NCBI GenBank assembly: GCA_947365245.1
Contig: CANAWG010000012.1
Coordinates: forward strand, 1-64,000
DNA: 64,000 nucleotides
Reading direction: 5' to 3'
DNA from: an uncultured Oscillibacter sp.
GTDB taxonomy: Bacteria; Bacillota; Clostridia; Oscillospirales; Oscillospiraceae
Part shown: in pieces, positions 1-8,400 of the stretch
How positions within the stretch are numbered: position 1 is the first letter of the stretch
Layout: each line of letters starts with the position of its first letter
Program-made: the position numbers and the translations under genes
The notes under the pieces: model-generated
Told to the model about the DNA's origin: nothing
Database searches by the model: none
Seen by the model: only the letters and a program-made list of their open reading frames with translations

Positions 1-55
1 GAGCGCTTGAATGGCATTCAAGAGGTCAGCGGTTCGATCCCGCTTATCTCCACCA
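1..55 (+). tRNA. tRNA-Ala(GGC), 5' end outside the window
   Basis: Only the 3' two thirds is present. It reads as the 3' strand of the D stem (1-4), base 26 (5), anticodon stem-loop 6-22 with loop ATGGCAT and anticodon GGC, a five-base variable loop (23-27), T arm 28-44 with TTCGATC loop, acceptor 3' strand 45-51, discriminator A at 52 and an encoded CCA at 53-55. The acceptor strand has T at tRNA position 70, compatible with the G3:U70 pair that is the alanine identity element; the partner base is outside the window. It is followed directly by a strong terminator, so it ends its transcript. Confidence 0.93.
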
Positions 56-60
56 CTAAA

Positions 61-97
61 AGGACGGTCACCTTTTCAGGTGACCGTCCTTTTTTTA
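61..97 (+). terminator. Intrinsic terminator after tRNA-Ala
   Basis: Perfect 12-bp stem (61-72 with 79-90), six-base loop and a run of seven T on the plus strand starting inside the stem end. Six bases separate the tRNA CCA end from the stem. Because of the A run on the 5' side it could also stop minus-strand transcription of the M56 peptidase operon, whose stop codon lies at 172. Confidence 0.93.
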
Positions 98-171
98 CCG
101 GGATTCGGGCGAGAGCGGCCGCAGCCTTGAATCCATAAAAACAAGGGCCCCTGTTTCCTGTCGGTCTTCGC

Positions 172-3100
172 TTATTCCAGATGGACGGAGTAGGGGCAGA
201 TATACGTCACATGGGTCTTGACGGTCTTTCCGTCGAAAGCGTAGAGGGGAATCCGGAACTCTCCGGGGCACTTGCACGCGAAGTGCAGGGCGTCCGCCTG
301 ATTCTCCATCTCTTTCTGCCGCCAATAGCCCTGCTCCGGACCCTCCACCCAAACCGCCAGATCCGGGGCGCAGCCCACGTAGTCGGCCAGGCACTCATAG
401 CCGCAGCTCTCGCCGCTGGCGTTCTTGGGATACTCTCCTTTCACCAGGGTGTTCAGCAGGGCGCGGGATTCCTCCGGCAGGAGGTCTTTGTTCCCCACAC
501 GGTCCTCCCGCCGCAAAACGCCGTCCTTGTCCCGGTAGCGCCGGTAGACGTGCCGGCTGTCGCCGGTATAGCTGATATAGGAGCTGGCCTCGTCGTCCGG
601 CAGGATGGTGCCGCCCCGGCTGCGGATCAGGTCCAGGTCGCCCCGGACCTCCTCCAGCTGGTGCCAGTTTCCGGCGGCGTCCCGATAGCCCGTGTAGGGA
701 TTGGCCGGCGGCTCCTGGTTCGGGACGCGGGTCCTGGCGGCCTCGGCGGCCGCCGCTTTCGCCTCCTCAGTGGTGGAGGCCCCGGCGGCCAGGGCGGCCT
801 TGACGTCCTCAATGCTCATACCGGTGGTGTCGATGTGCTGGCCGCCGCAGTCCAGCAGATATTGGCCGATGACCTCGCCCTCGGGGTTGTAGAGAGGGAT
901 GGCGTACTCCTTTTTGCACTCCGCGGCGGTATGGTCAGGGACATGGAGTTCGGCCTCCCGGATGTACCCGGCGGGACGGCGCTCAGGGGGATACTCGGCC
1001 CGATACCGGAGGTCCGGGGCGTAACCCACGTACCCGGCCAGCGTCTCGCTGCCGTAGCTCTCGCCCTTGCTGTTCTTGGGATAGTCCCCGTCGGCGGTCA
1101 GGTTTTTCAGCTGGCCGGGGTAGCCCACAAGCTCCTTGTTCCCCACTTTGTACTCGTCCCGCCGGCCGCCGTTCTTATCCAGGAAACGCTTGTAGATAAC
1201 GTTGTCCACGCAGGTGTAGCTGCTCAGGTCGTTGTCCGGCAGGAGGGTGCCGCCGCAGCGGAGAATCAGGTCCCTGTCACCGAAGAGGATGGGGGTGCTG
1301 TCGGTGATGGCGGCCTGGGTCCACCGGGAGGCGGCCTCTTTGCGGATTTTCGCCAGGGTCTCCTCACTGGGGTCGTCGTAGGTGGGGGCGGAATCGATCG
1401 TCTCCCCCGCCGCCAGGGCGGCCTTGGCCGCGTCAATACTCATGCCGGTCTCGGCGTAATGACCGTTGCACGGGTCCGTGCGGGTTCCGATCTGGTTATG
1501 CTCCTTGTCGTAGAGAGGAATGGAAAACTCGTGAGGGCACTCAGCTTCCAGCAGATGTCTGCTGGCGGCCTTGACATGGAAATCCTCATAGGTGACATAT
1601 CCCTCTTTGTTATGGTCGCCAATTGTTTCACAGAGGTCGGGATAATAACCGACATAGTCGGCGATCACATCTTCCCCGTAGGTCTCACCCCGGCTGTTTT
1701 TGGGGTAATCGCCGTCTACCAGTGTCGCCATCTGCTTGTCGACAAAGGCCGCATAGTGGTGCTGGCGAAAGAGTTCCTCATTCCCTACGGCGTATTCCTC
1801 AAAGAGATAGGAGTCCCCCAGATCGGATGGCCGCTTGCTGACAAAGCATTTCGAGATCCTGCCGAATCCTCTTCCCTCAGCAAAGGGATATTTATAGCCG
1901 TAGGATTCAAAATCCTCATCCGGCAGTAATGTGCCGCCCCGCTTGAGAATCAGCTCATGGTCGCCAAAGACCACCGGGGTGTCCTCCGTCACGGGATATC
2001 CACGTTCAATAAAATGGGCTCTCAGCTCTTTCAAAAAGGCCTCGCTGGGGGTACCGTTGGTGGTGACGGGCCTGTCCGCCTCTGGCTCCTCGGGCTCCTC
2101 CGGCTTTTCCGCCTCCGTGGGGGCCGGAACTGCCGCCGCAGCGGGCGCCGTTATGGGCCCGGGCGCTGGGGCGTTCTCTCCACCGCCCCCTGTCCCCTCC
2201 TCTTTCGGGAGGGCCATTACCGTATGGGCGGGCTCCATTTCCTCCCTGCTCACCGGCAGGGGGTTCCGGGCCGCCAGAGCGGCCCCGCCGCCGCAGGCCA
2301 GGATGGCCAGCGCCAATACCAGAGCCAGCAGCCGCTGATATCCCCTCAATTTCTCAGTTTTCAGCACGCGGGTCAGTCTCCTTTCCATAGATTCCCGGGC
2401 GGACAGCGTGGCGGCCCAATCGCCGCTCCCCGCCGCCGCATTGGCAGCTAATTTCAAAATGACGTTTCCGTACAGATACCGCTCCTCCGGCGGCAGGGGG
2501 CAGGCCACCCGCTCGTCGCAGCTCTGCTCGCTGACGGTGTGGATGCTCCGGCACAGCAGCCAGGCCAGGGGGTTGTACCAGTGGAGCACCTGGGCCAGCA
2601 TGGCCCAAAAGCGCACCCACAGGTCGCCGCACCGGATATGGGTCAACTCATGGAGGAAGAGGTAGCGCAGCTCCTCCCGCTCCAGGTCCGCCGCGGGGAT
2701 CACCACCGTGGGCCGCAGCAGTCCCGCCGCGAAAGGCGACCGGACCGCGGGATTCTCCCGCAGCTCCACGGGGCCCCGGATCCCCGTCTGCCGTCTGCAG
2801 GCCCAGAAGACCAGCCGGGCCTCCTGGGAGGACACGGGCCGGTTCTGCCGGAACAGCCGCCAGCGGAGCCGGCAGTAGACGCAGATCTTGTACGCCAGCA
2901 TGGCCGCCGCTCCCGCGGCCCAGACCAATGCCAGAACTTTCAAGGTCTCCTCCTGCAGGACAAAGGGCGTCCGCGCGGGAACCGGGACGGGACTTGCTGC
3001 CGCGGCGGCTCCCGCCGCGGGGATTCGGGGCAGCGCCTCCACGGGGATTCGGGGCGCCGCCGGAACCGCCGCCGGCGCGGAGACGGTCCCGGGAGACGGC

Positions 3101-3294
3101 CGCAGGGCGCACAGGGTCCGCCCCGCCAGAGCCAGCAGCTGCCCCACGGGGATCAGAAAGAAAAACAGGCTGATTTTCAGCACGCGGTAGTGCCACCGGG
3201 CGGGCATCCGGTCTTTCAAGACCTTGGAGGCCAGCAGCCACAGCGCCAGCACGGCGCTGCCCGCCAGCCCCATGCCGGCCAGCGTATTCATCAT
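172..3294 (-). CDS. BlaR1-type M56 family membrane zinc peptidase with a triplicated C-terminal sensor-like domain
   Basis: A 1040-residue protein. The N-terminal half is a BlaR1/MecR1-like integral membrane metallopeptidase: hydrophobic segments near residues 8-25, 40-60 and 120-140, the zinc motif HELTH near residue 215, and a last membrane segment near residue 325-345. The rest is outside the membrane and is not the penicillin-binding sensor of classical BlaR1. It follows a Pro/Glu-rich linker and consists of three tandem copies of a module of about 170-190 residues (roughly 425-625, 650-850, 865-1040), each with a GD-LIL/R-GGT-LPD start, a VGN-EL segment, a DYPKN-GE-YG core and a pair of late cysteines. 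The gene overlaps blaI by 4 bp (ATGA), so they form one operon. By family knowledge, ligand binding outside should activate the inner peptidase and lead to BlaI loss. The ligand is unknown. Confidence 0.85.
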   Translation of the reverse strand: MMNTLAGMGLAGSAVLALWLLASKVLKDRMPARWHYRVLKISLFFFLIPVGQLLALAGRTLCALRPSPGTVSAPAAVPAAPRIPVEALPRIPAAGAAAAASPVPVPARTPFVLQEETLKVLALVWAAGAAAMLAYKICVYCRLRWRLFRQNRPVSSQEARLVFWACRRQTGIRGPVELRENPAVRSPFAAGLLRPTVVIPAADLEREELRYLFLHELTHIRCGDLWVRFWAMLAQVLHWYNPLAWLLCRSIHTVSEQSCDERVACPLPPEERYLYGNVILKLAANAAAGSGDWAATLSARESMERRLTRVLKTEKLRGYQRLLALVLALAILACGGGAALAARNPLPVSREEMEPAHTVMALPKEEGTGGGGENAPAPGPITAPAAAAVPAPTEAEKPEEPEEPEADRPVTTNGTPSEAFLKELRAHFIERGYPVTEDTPVVFGDHELILKRGGTLLPDEDFESYGYKYPFAEGRGFGRISKCFVSKRPSDLGDSYLFEEYAVGNEELFRQHHYAAFVDKQMATLVDGDYPKNSRGETYGEDVIADYVGYYPDLCETIGDHNKEGYVTYEDFHVKAASRHLLEAECPHEFSIPLYDKEHNQIGTRTDPCNGHYAETGMSIDAAKAALAAGETIDSAPTYDDPSEETLAKIRKEAASRWTQAAITDSTPILFGDRDLILRCGGTLLPDNDLSSYTCVDNVIYKRFLDKNGGRRDEYKVGNKELVGYPGQLKNLTADGDYPKNSKGESYGSETLAGYVGYAPDLRYRAEYPPERRPAGYIREAELHVPDHTAAECKKEYAIPLYNPEGEVIGQYLLDCGGQHIDTTGMSIEDVKAALAAGASTTEEAKAAAAEAARTRVPNQEPPANPYTGYRDAAGNWHQLEEVRGDLDLIRSRGGTILPDDEASSYISYTGDSRHVYRRYRDKDGVLRREDRVGNKDLLPEESRALLNTLVKGEYPKNASGESCGYECLADYVGCAPDLAVWVEGPEQGYWRQKEMENQADALHFACKCPGEFRIPLYAFDGKTVKTHVTYICPYSVHLE

Positions 3295-3668
3295 TTCTTT
3301 GCCTCCTCGTCAAACCAGCGCTTCAGCTCGTCGGCCTCCTGGGCGCTGACGCCCCGGCCGCCGTAAAACGCCGCCAGAAAGTCCAGCACGGACCCGTGGT
3401 ACTTGGCGTCCACCAGGTGCCGGGCCTCCAATTCGTGGTACTCCGCCTCCGTCACGGCGGGAAAATAGACGTTGGCCTTGCCCCGCTTCTCCACCCGCAG
3501 CGCGCCCTTGTCCGCAAGGCGCGTTAAAAAGGTGGAGACCGTCTGGACCTTCCAGCCCTTGTGGGCGAAGACCTCCAGCAGGCGGGATGTGGTCACGGCC
3601 TCGCCGGAGTCCCACACGTACCGCATGATCTCCATCTCGGAGTCGGACAGGCTCTGAAAGTTTCTCAT
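3291..3668 (-). CDS. blaI: BlaI/MecI/CopY-family transcriptional repressor
   Basis: A 125-residue winged-helix protein of the penicillinase repressor family: N-terminal SDSEMEIM-YVWD start, wing-helix region around residues 25-65 and a C-terminal dimerisation helix region. Length is normal for the family. Start is ATG with GGGAGGT 7 bases upstream on the minus strand. It is the first gene of the operon and overlaps the M56 peptidase by ATGA. Two palindromes of TACA-TGTA type sit in its promoter, as expected for an autoregulated BlaI. Whether it controls anything beyond this operon cannot be seen; recQ diverges from it but has its own promoter about 170 bp away. Confidence 0.93.
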   Translation of the reverse strand: MRNFQSLSDSEMEIMRYVWDSGEAVTTSRLLEVFAHKGWKVQTVSTFLTRLADKGALRVEKRGKANVYFPAVTEAEYHELEARHLVDAKYHGSVLDFLAAFYGGRGVSAQEADELKRWFDEEAKK

Positions 3669-3724
3669 GTTCGTTACCTCCCTGCCGGCGGCCGGAGAGG
3701 GCCCCCTCCGGCCGCCGGCGATAA

Positions 3725-3777
3725 ACTACACCGGTGTAGTACAATATCATGTTACTACACGCTTGTAGTAATGTCAA
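3725..3777 (-). promoter_or_regulatory. blaI promoter with two BlaI operators
   Basis: On the minus strand there is -35 TTGACA (3772-3777), a 17-base spacer and -10 TAACAT (3749-3754). Operator 2 (3752-3771, 20 bp, one mismatch in the centre) fills the spacer exactly. Operator 1 is a perfect 16-bp palindrome at 3725-3740, just downstream of the predicted start of transcription. Both contain the ACTACA/TGTAGT half-sites typical of BlaI/CopY-family operators. Centre-to-centre distance is about 29 bp, close to three helical turns, so dimers would bind on one face. Confidence 0.85.
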
Positions 3778-3933
3778 GGGGATATCAAAAAATATTGAGA
3801 CCCTCTGCAAAATCGGCGGCGGCCCCTGCTCTGCGGGAGCCGGTCCTCTGATTGGGCCGTTTGCCGGGAAATTTAAAATTTGCTCTCAATCGGATCCCGA
3901 TGCTCCAAAACCCGTGCAGTCAACGGCGGAATA

Positions 3934-3962
3934 TGGTACAATGGGCCGAAGAGAAAGAGAGG
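3934..3962 (+). promoter_or_regulatory. recQ extended -10 promoter and ribosome binding site
   Basis: TGG-TACAAT at 3934-3942 is an extended -10 element without a good -35 at 17 bases. It is followed by an AGAGAGGA ribosome binding site at about 3953-3962, giving a leader of only about 20 bases. Nothing else is seen in 3781-3930 apart from GC-rich sequence. Confidence 0.5.
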
Positions 3963-3970
3963 ACCGAGCC

Positions 3971-5791
3971 ATGACCAAGGAAGAAGCCCTGAAAACCTAT
4001 TTCGGATACGACGCCTTCCGGGGCGGCCAGGAGGCGGTGATCGACGCCCTTCTTGCCGGACGGGACGCCCTGGCCATCATGCCCACCGGGGCGGGAAAGT
4101 CCCTGTGCTACCAGATCCCGGCGCTGCTGCTGCCGGGAATCACCCTGGTGATCTCGCCTCTGGTCTCCCTGATGCGGGACCAGGTGACGGCCCTGGTGCA
4201 GATGGGCGTTCCGGCGGCGTTTTTAAACAGCAGCCTCACCTTCCGCCAGTACCTGCTGGCGCTGGACCGGGCCAGAGCGGGGCGGTACAAGATCATCTAC
4301 GTGGCCCCGGAGCGGCTGGAGACCGAGGGGTTCCAGTCCTTTGCCCGGACGGCGGACATCTCCCTGCTGGCGGTGGACGAGGCCCACTGCATCTCCCAGT
4401 GGGGCCAGGACTTCCGCCCCTCCTATCTGGGCATCCCGGCCTTCGCGGCCTCACTGCCCCGACGGCCCGTGATGGGGGCCTTTACCGCCACCGCCACGCC
4501 GGAGGTGAAAGAGGACATCCAGCGTCTGCTGGAGCTGCGGAGCCCTCTGCGGATGGCCACCGGCTTTGACCGGGAGAACCTCTTTTTCGAGGTCCGCCAG
4601 CCCGCGGACAAGAAAGCCGCCCTGCTGGAGGCGGTGCGGGGCCGCCCCGGCAAGTGCGGCATCGTCTACTGCGCCACCCGCAAGACCGTGGAGGAGGTCT
4701 GCCAGTTCCTGCGGGACCGGGGCGTCCCGGCAGCCCGCTACCACGCGGGGCTGGAGGCGGAGGAGCGCCGCCGAAACCAGGAGGACTTCCTCTATGACCG
4801 CTCGCCGGTGATGGTGGCCACCAACGCCTTTGGCATGGGCATCGACAAGTCCGACGTGCGGTATGTGGTCCACTACAACATGCCCAAGGACATGGAGAGC
4901 TACTACCAGGAGGCCGGCCGGGCGGGCCGGGACGGACTGCCCGCCTCCTGCGTGCTGCTGTACAGCGGCCAGGACGTGCGGACAGGCGAGTACCTCATCA
5001 CCCACGGCGAGGCCCGGGAGGGGCTGGACGAGGCCGCGGCGGAGCGCCTGCGGGAACGGGACCTCCAGCGGCTGCGGCAGATGACCGGCTACTGCCGCAC
5101 CAGGCACTGCCTCCGCCAGTACATTCTGCGCTACTTCGGCCAGGACGCCCCGGACGACTGCGGCGCCTGCTGCAACTGTCTCCACAACTTCAGGGAGGTG
5201 GAGGTGGGCCGGGAGGCCCAGGCCATCGTGCGGTGCATCGCGGAGACGGGTCAGCACTTCGGCGTGGGGGTCATCGCGGAGACCCTCTGCGGGGCGGACA
5301 CCGACAAGGTGCGGAAGTACCACATGGACCGGGAGGCCCAGTACGGCGCACTGGCGGAGCTCTCCCAGCGGGCTGTGCGGGAGCGCATCCGCTTTTTGCT
5401 GGACGAGGGGATTCTCACCCTCTCGCCGGGGCCGTATCCGGTGCTTCAGCTGGGGGAGCGGGCGGAGGACGTCGCCCAAAACGCCCCGGCGCTCTATATG
5501 CGGACCATGGAGGAGGAGCGGCCCGCCGCTGTCCGCCGCCAGATCCCCCCGGAGCTGGAGGGCAGCCAGGCGGAGCTCTTCCAGCGCCTCCGGGCCCTGC
5601 GGGCGCGGACCGCCCGGCGCCAGGGCGTGCCGGCCTACGTGGTGTTCTCCGACAAGACGCTGCGGGAGCTGGCGTTCGTCCAGCCCCGGACCATGGCGGA
5701 GCTGCGGCTCGTCAGCGGCATCGGCGAGGCCAAGGCCGGCCGCTACGGCGAGTCCTTCCTGCGGGAGATCCGGGACTTTCTGGAGCGGTGA
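3971..5791 (+). CDS. recQ: ATP-dependent DNA helicase RecQ
   Basis: A 606-residue 3'-5' superfamily 2 DNA helicase for recombination and fork repair. Visible in order: F-x-x-F-R-x-GQ aromatic/Q motif (about residues 11-21), Walker A TGAGKS (about 40-45), DEAH box followed by the QWGQDFRP loop (about 136-150), helicase C domain with the QEAGRAGRDG motif, an RQC zinc-binding Cys cluster (CRTRHC then CGACCNC), winged helix, and a C-terminal HRDC domain (last ~75 residues). This is the complete RecQ layout. The open frame extends upstream, but the start at 3971 has a ribosome binding site and matches the family N terminus. Confidence 0.96.
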   Translation: MTKEEALKTYFGYDAFRGGQEAVIDALLAGRDALAIMPTGAGKSLCYQIPALLLPGITLVISPLVSLMRDQVTALVQMGVPAAFLNSSLTFRQYLLALDRARAGRYKIIYVAPERLETEGFQSFARTADISLLAVDEAHCISQWGQDFRPSYLGIPAFAASLPRRPVMGAFTATATPEVKEDIQRLLELRSPLRMATGFDRENLFFEVRQPADKKAALLEAVRGRPGKCGIVYCATRKTVEEVCQFLRDRGVPAARYHAGLEAEERRRNQEDFLYDRSPVMVATNAFGMGIDKSDVRYVVHYNMPKDMESYYQEAGRAGRDGLPASCVLLYSGQDVRTGEYLITHGEAREGLDEAAAERLRERDLQRLRQMTGYCRTRHCLRQYILRYFGQDAPDDCGACCNCLHNFREVEVGREAQAIVRCIAETGQHFGVGVIAETLCGADTDKVRKYHMDREAQYGALAELSQRAVRERIRFLLDEGILTLSPGPYPVLQLGERAEDVAQNAPALYMRTMEEERPAAVRRQIPPELEGSQAELFQRLRALRARTARRQGVPAYVVFSDKTLRELAFVQPRTMAELRLVSGIGEAKAGRYGESFLREIRDFLER

Positions 5792-5947
5792 CGCCCCCGC
5801 AAGCTGGCATCTTTCGGCGGCGCTTCAGGCGAAATACGGTCTCTTGCCGGGGAAAATCCACACAAATTGACACGGTTCGTTGACAGGGCGCGCCTCGCTG
5901 CCATACTGGGAGCGCAGGCCCCCGAAACGAATAAAGGGGCGATTGCC

Positions 5948-6045
5948 ATGGGTAAGTTCACAGTCAAGACGATAAAGACCGACAGTTTGACCTGAAAGCC
6001 CGCGGCGGAGAGATCACCGCCGCGGCCGTGGACGCAGAGGACTGA
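5948..6045 (+). pseudogene. Frameshifted, truncated DUF1508 (YegP-like) gene
   Basis: A good ribosome binding site (AAAGGGG) precedes ATG at 5948. The first frame reads MGKFTVKTIKTDS and stops at 5993. The neighbouring frame from 5986 continues FDLKARGGEITAAAV and stops at 6043. Joined, this reads like the start of a DUF1508 protein (MGKF-IK-T-S-FDLKA-NGE-IA pattern), but shifted once and missing the C-terminal half. I infer a decayed remnant; a translated 15-residue peptide is the less likely alternative. It is the only gene-like content in the 371-bp gap between recQ and 6163. Confidence 0.6.
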
Positions 6046-6057
6046 GGCAAATACAAA

Positions 6058-6090
6058 AGAGCCGTCCGGCGGCGCCGGACGGCTCTTTTT
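6058..6090 (+). terminator. Intrinsic terminator
   Basis: Perfect 13-bp stem (6058-6070 with 6074-6086), GGC loop, and five T after it on the plus strand. It closes the recQ/DUF1508 region; with AAAA on its left side it can also work for the minus-strand operon ending at 6163. Confidence 0.9.
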
Positions 6091-6162
6091 ATACACTCTG
6101 TACCAGCTCCCGGACAAAAGGAGCGCTCTTCTTTCAGGGGCTGCCCATCAAAACACAGGCTC

Positions 6163-7440
6163 TCATACCGGCCGGGCGTCCCCGGCCTGCCGCTCCGCCA
6201 GGCGCTCCCGGGCCACCGCCAGCATCAGCTTGATGCGGTTTTCCTGGTTCACCCGGGTGGCGCTGGGGTCGTAGTCGATGGGGGTGATGTTGGCCTGGGG
6301 ATACAGCTCCCGGATCTTGTTAATCATGCCCTTGCCGCATATATGGTTGGGCAGGCACCCAAAGGGCTGGGCGCAGACGATGTTCTCATATCCCGCCCGC
6401 ACCAACTCGATCATCTCCGCGGTGAGGAGCCAGCCCTCGCCCATCTTGTCCCCCATGCCGATGACCCCGTCGGTGAGCTTGATGAGCTCCCGGAAGGGCA
6501 GGGGAGCGTGGAAGCTGTTGTCCTTCAGGACACGGATCATCACGGACTCCATACCCTCGATATACTTGAGGACCAGGTCGGAGACGTGCTTTTCGAAAAA
6601 TGTGCCGCCGTAGAGCCTGGCGGTCTCCGAGGGGTTGTAGGCGCAGTACTGCACGAAGCCCATGAGCCCCGGCAGGTTCACCTCGCAGTCCTGGGAGCGG
6701 AGAAACTTCTCCAAATCGTTGTTGCCCAAGGGGGAGTACTTCACGTAGATCTCCCCCACCACGCCCACCTTCACCTTGGGCGTCCGCCGGACCTCGATTG
6801 CGGCGAAGTCCCGGGCCATCTTCGGCATGGCCTCCTTCACCTCGCCGTTGGACCAGCCCTGATCCGCCCGGACCCAGCCGCAGATGGTGTCCAGCCACTT
6901 CTCCTGGCACCGCTCCGCCGCGCCCTTTTCCACCTCGTAGGGCTCTGTCTGGGCCCGCAGGGCCACCAGCAGGTCGCCGTAGTAGATCACCGCCAGGAGC
7001 TTGCGCATCAGCGTCACCGTCATGGGGAAGCCGGAGTCCTTCTCAAGGCCCGAGAAGTTCAGGCTCACCACCGGCACCTGGGGGTAGCCCGCCTTTACCA
7101 GGGCCTTGCGCAGCAGGTGGATGTAGTTGGAGGCCCGGCAGCCGCCGCCGGTCTGGGTGATGATGAGGGCGGTGTGGTCCAGGTCGTACTTCCCGGAGCC
7201 CAACGCGTCCAGAAACTGGCCGATGACCAGCAGCGCCGGGTAGCAGGTGTCGTTGTGGACGTATTTGAGTCCCAGCTCGCAGACCTGGCTGCCGCAGTTT
7301 TCCAGCAGCTCGCAGGTGTAGCCCGCCTGCTCCATCACCGCCGCCAGGATGCGGAACTGCACCGGGGCCATGTTGGGAATCAAAATCTTATGGGTCGCTT
7401 TCATCTCCGGGGTAAATCTTGGGTATTCCAGTGTCTCCAT
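6163..7440 (-). CDS. 2-hydroxyacyl-CoA dehydratase-like / DUF2229-type Fe-S protein
   Basis: A 425-residue soluble protein resembling the non-ATPase half of large BadF/HgdC-type 'CoA enzyme activase' proteins (the DUF2229 part), here standing alone without its activator ATPase. Cysteines in family-like contexts include NDTCYPA (about residues 64-70), GGGCRASNY (about 99-107), QYCAYNP, and a late VCAQPFGCLPNHICGKG motif, likely ligands for a [4Fe-4S] or double-cubane-type cluster. It lies 33 bp downstream of smsB in the same direction, so the Fe-S assembly genes and this putative Fe-S protein are probably co-transcribed. The substrate is unknown; true 2-hydroxyacyl-CoA dehydratases need two subunits and an activator not seen here. 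Confidence 0.72.
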   Translation of the reverse strand: METLEYPRFTPEMKATHKILIPNMAPVQFRILAAVMEQAGYTCELLENCGSQVCELGLKYVHNDTCYPALLVIGQFLDALGSGKYDLDHTALIITQTGGGCRASNYIHLLRKALVKAGYPQVPVVSLNFSGLEKDSGFPMTVTLMRKLLAVIYYGDLLVALRAQTEPYEVEKGAAERCQEKWLDTICGWVRADQGWSNGEVKEAMPKMARDFAAIEVRRTPKVKVGVVGEIYVKYSPLGNNDLEKFLRSQDCEVNLPGLMGFVQYCAYNPSETARLYGGTFFEKHVSDLVLKYIEGMESVMIRVLKDNSFHAPLPFRELIKLTDGVIGMGDKMGEGWLLTAEMIELVRAGYENIVCAQPFGCLPNHICGKGMINKIRELYPQANITPIDYDPSATRVNQENRIKLMLAVARERLAERQAGDARPV

Positions 7441-7473
7441 GCTCTGCCTCCGTATTGTCCCGCTTTGGTTCTC

Positions 7474-8400
7474 TCAGGCCAGGAAGCCCTTGAGGATGCA
7501 GTCCTCCGCCTCCTCCTCGGTGAGGCCCAGGGTCTCCAGCTTCAAGAGCTGGTCGCCGGCGATCTTGCCGATGGCGGCCTCGTGGACCAGCTGGGCCTCG
7601 GTGCAGTTGGCGGTGATGGCGGGAATGGACTTGATCTTCGCCTCTCCCATGATGATGGAGTCGCACTGGACGTGGCCGAAGCACTGGGCGTTGCCCACCA
7701 TCCGGGGGTAGAACACCTGGCTGGAGCGGTCCTGGGCCACGGACCGGGAGATCACCCGGCCTTTCGCGTTCTCTCCGTCCAGGACGATCTCCATGTCGCT
7801 CTCCGCCACCTGGTCTCCGTGGGTCAATAGCCGCTCGGTGACGATGGCCTCGGCGTCCTTGCCGCAGACGATCTTGGTGTTGCGCTTGGTGGAGTCGATG
7901 CCCCGGATCTGGACGGTCTCCATCTGGATGGAGGCCCCCTCCTCCAGGTAGACCACCGTCTCCGGGTTCATAACGCGGCCGCCCTTGCCGTCCCCCTCGC
8001 CGTAGTGCTTCTCCGTGTACTTCACTTTGGAGTGCTTGCCCACGTGGAACGTGTGGACGCCGTCGTGGCGGCTGGTCTCAGCGCCGCAGTTGTGGATGCC
8101 GCACCCGGCCACGATGTTCACATCGCAGTCCTCGCCGATATAGAAGTCGTTGTAGACCATCTCCTCCACGCCGGACTTGGTGATGATGACGGGGATGTGG
8201 CAGGTCTCTCCCACGGTGCCGTCCTTGACGCGGATGTCGATGCCGCTCTTGCCGTCGGTCCTGGAGGTGATCTCGATGTGCTCCGTGGACTGGCGGCCGT
8301 CGCAGCCGCTGTCCTTGCGGATATTGAACGCCCCCACGGGCTTGCCCACCAGGTCCGCGATCTTCTCCAGCAGCTCCCGGTCGATCTCGTTTTCCATCAT
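7474..8400 (-). CDS. smsB: SmsB: SufB/SufD-family scaffold of a minimal Fe-S assembly system
   Basis: A 308-residue SufBD-fold protein, shorter than SufB (about 465 residues), which fits the two-gene SMS (SUF-like minimal system) SmsC-SmsB described in anaerobic Bacteria and Archaea. The beta-helix core is recognisable in the middle (AETSRHDGVHTFHVG, KHYGEGDGKGGRV) and in the C-terminal part containing the family's VHEAAIGKI-DQL segment. No SufD, SufS or SufU follows. It overlaps smsC by 4 bp (ATGA), so translation is coupled. Inferred role: scaffold on which clusters are built with ATP hydrolysis by SmsC. Confidence 0.88.
   Translation of the reverse strand: MMENEIDRELLEKIADLVGKPVGAFNIRKDSGCDGRQSTEHIEITSRTDGKSGIDIRVKDGTVGETCHIPVIITKSGVEEMVYNDFYIGEDCDVNIVAGCGIHNCGAETSRHDGVHTFHVGKHSKVKYTEKHYGEGDGKGGRVMNPETVVYLEEGASIQMETVQIRGIDSTKRNTKIVCGKDAEAIVTERLLTHGDQVAESDMEIVLDGENAKGRVISRSVAQDRSSQVFYPRMVGNAQCFGHVQCDSIIMGEAKIKSIPAITANCTEAQLVHEAAIGKIAGDQLLKLETLGLTEEEAEDCILKGFLA

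Noticed and set aside
181-1929. Long plus-strand frame of 582 codons opposite the M56 peptidase gene
   Set aside because: It is the antisense shadow of a high-GC gene; the minus strand shows HELTH, a coherent triplicated domain and operon structure, while this frame has no recognisable domain or ribosome site.
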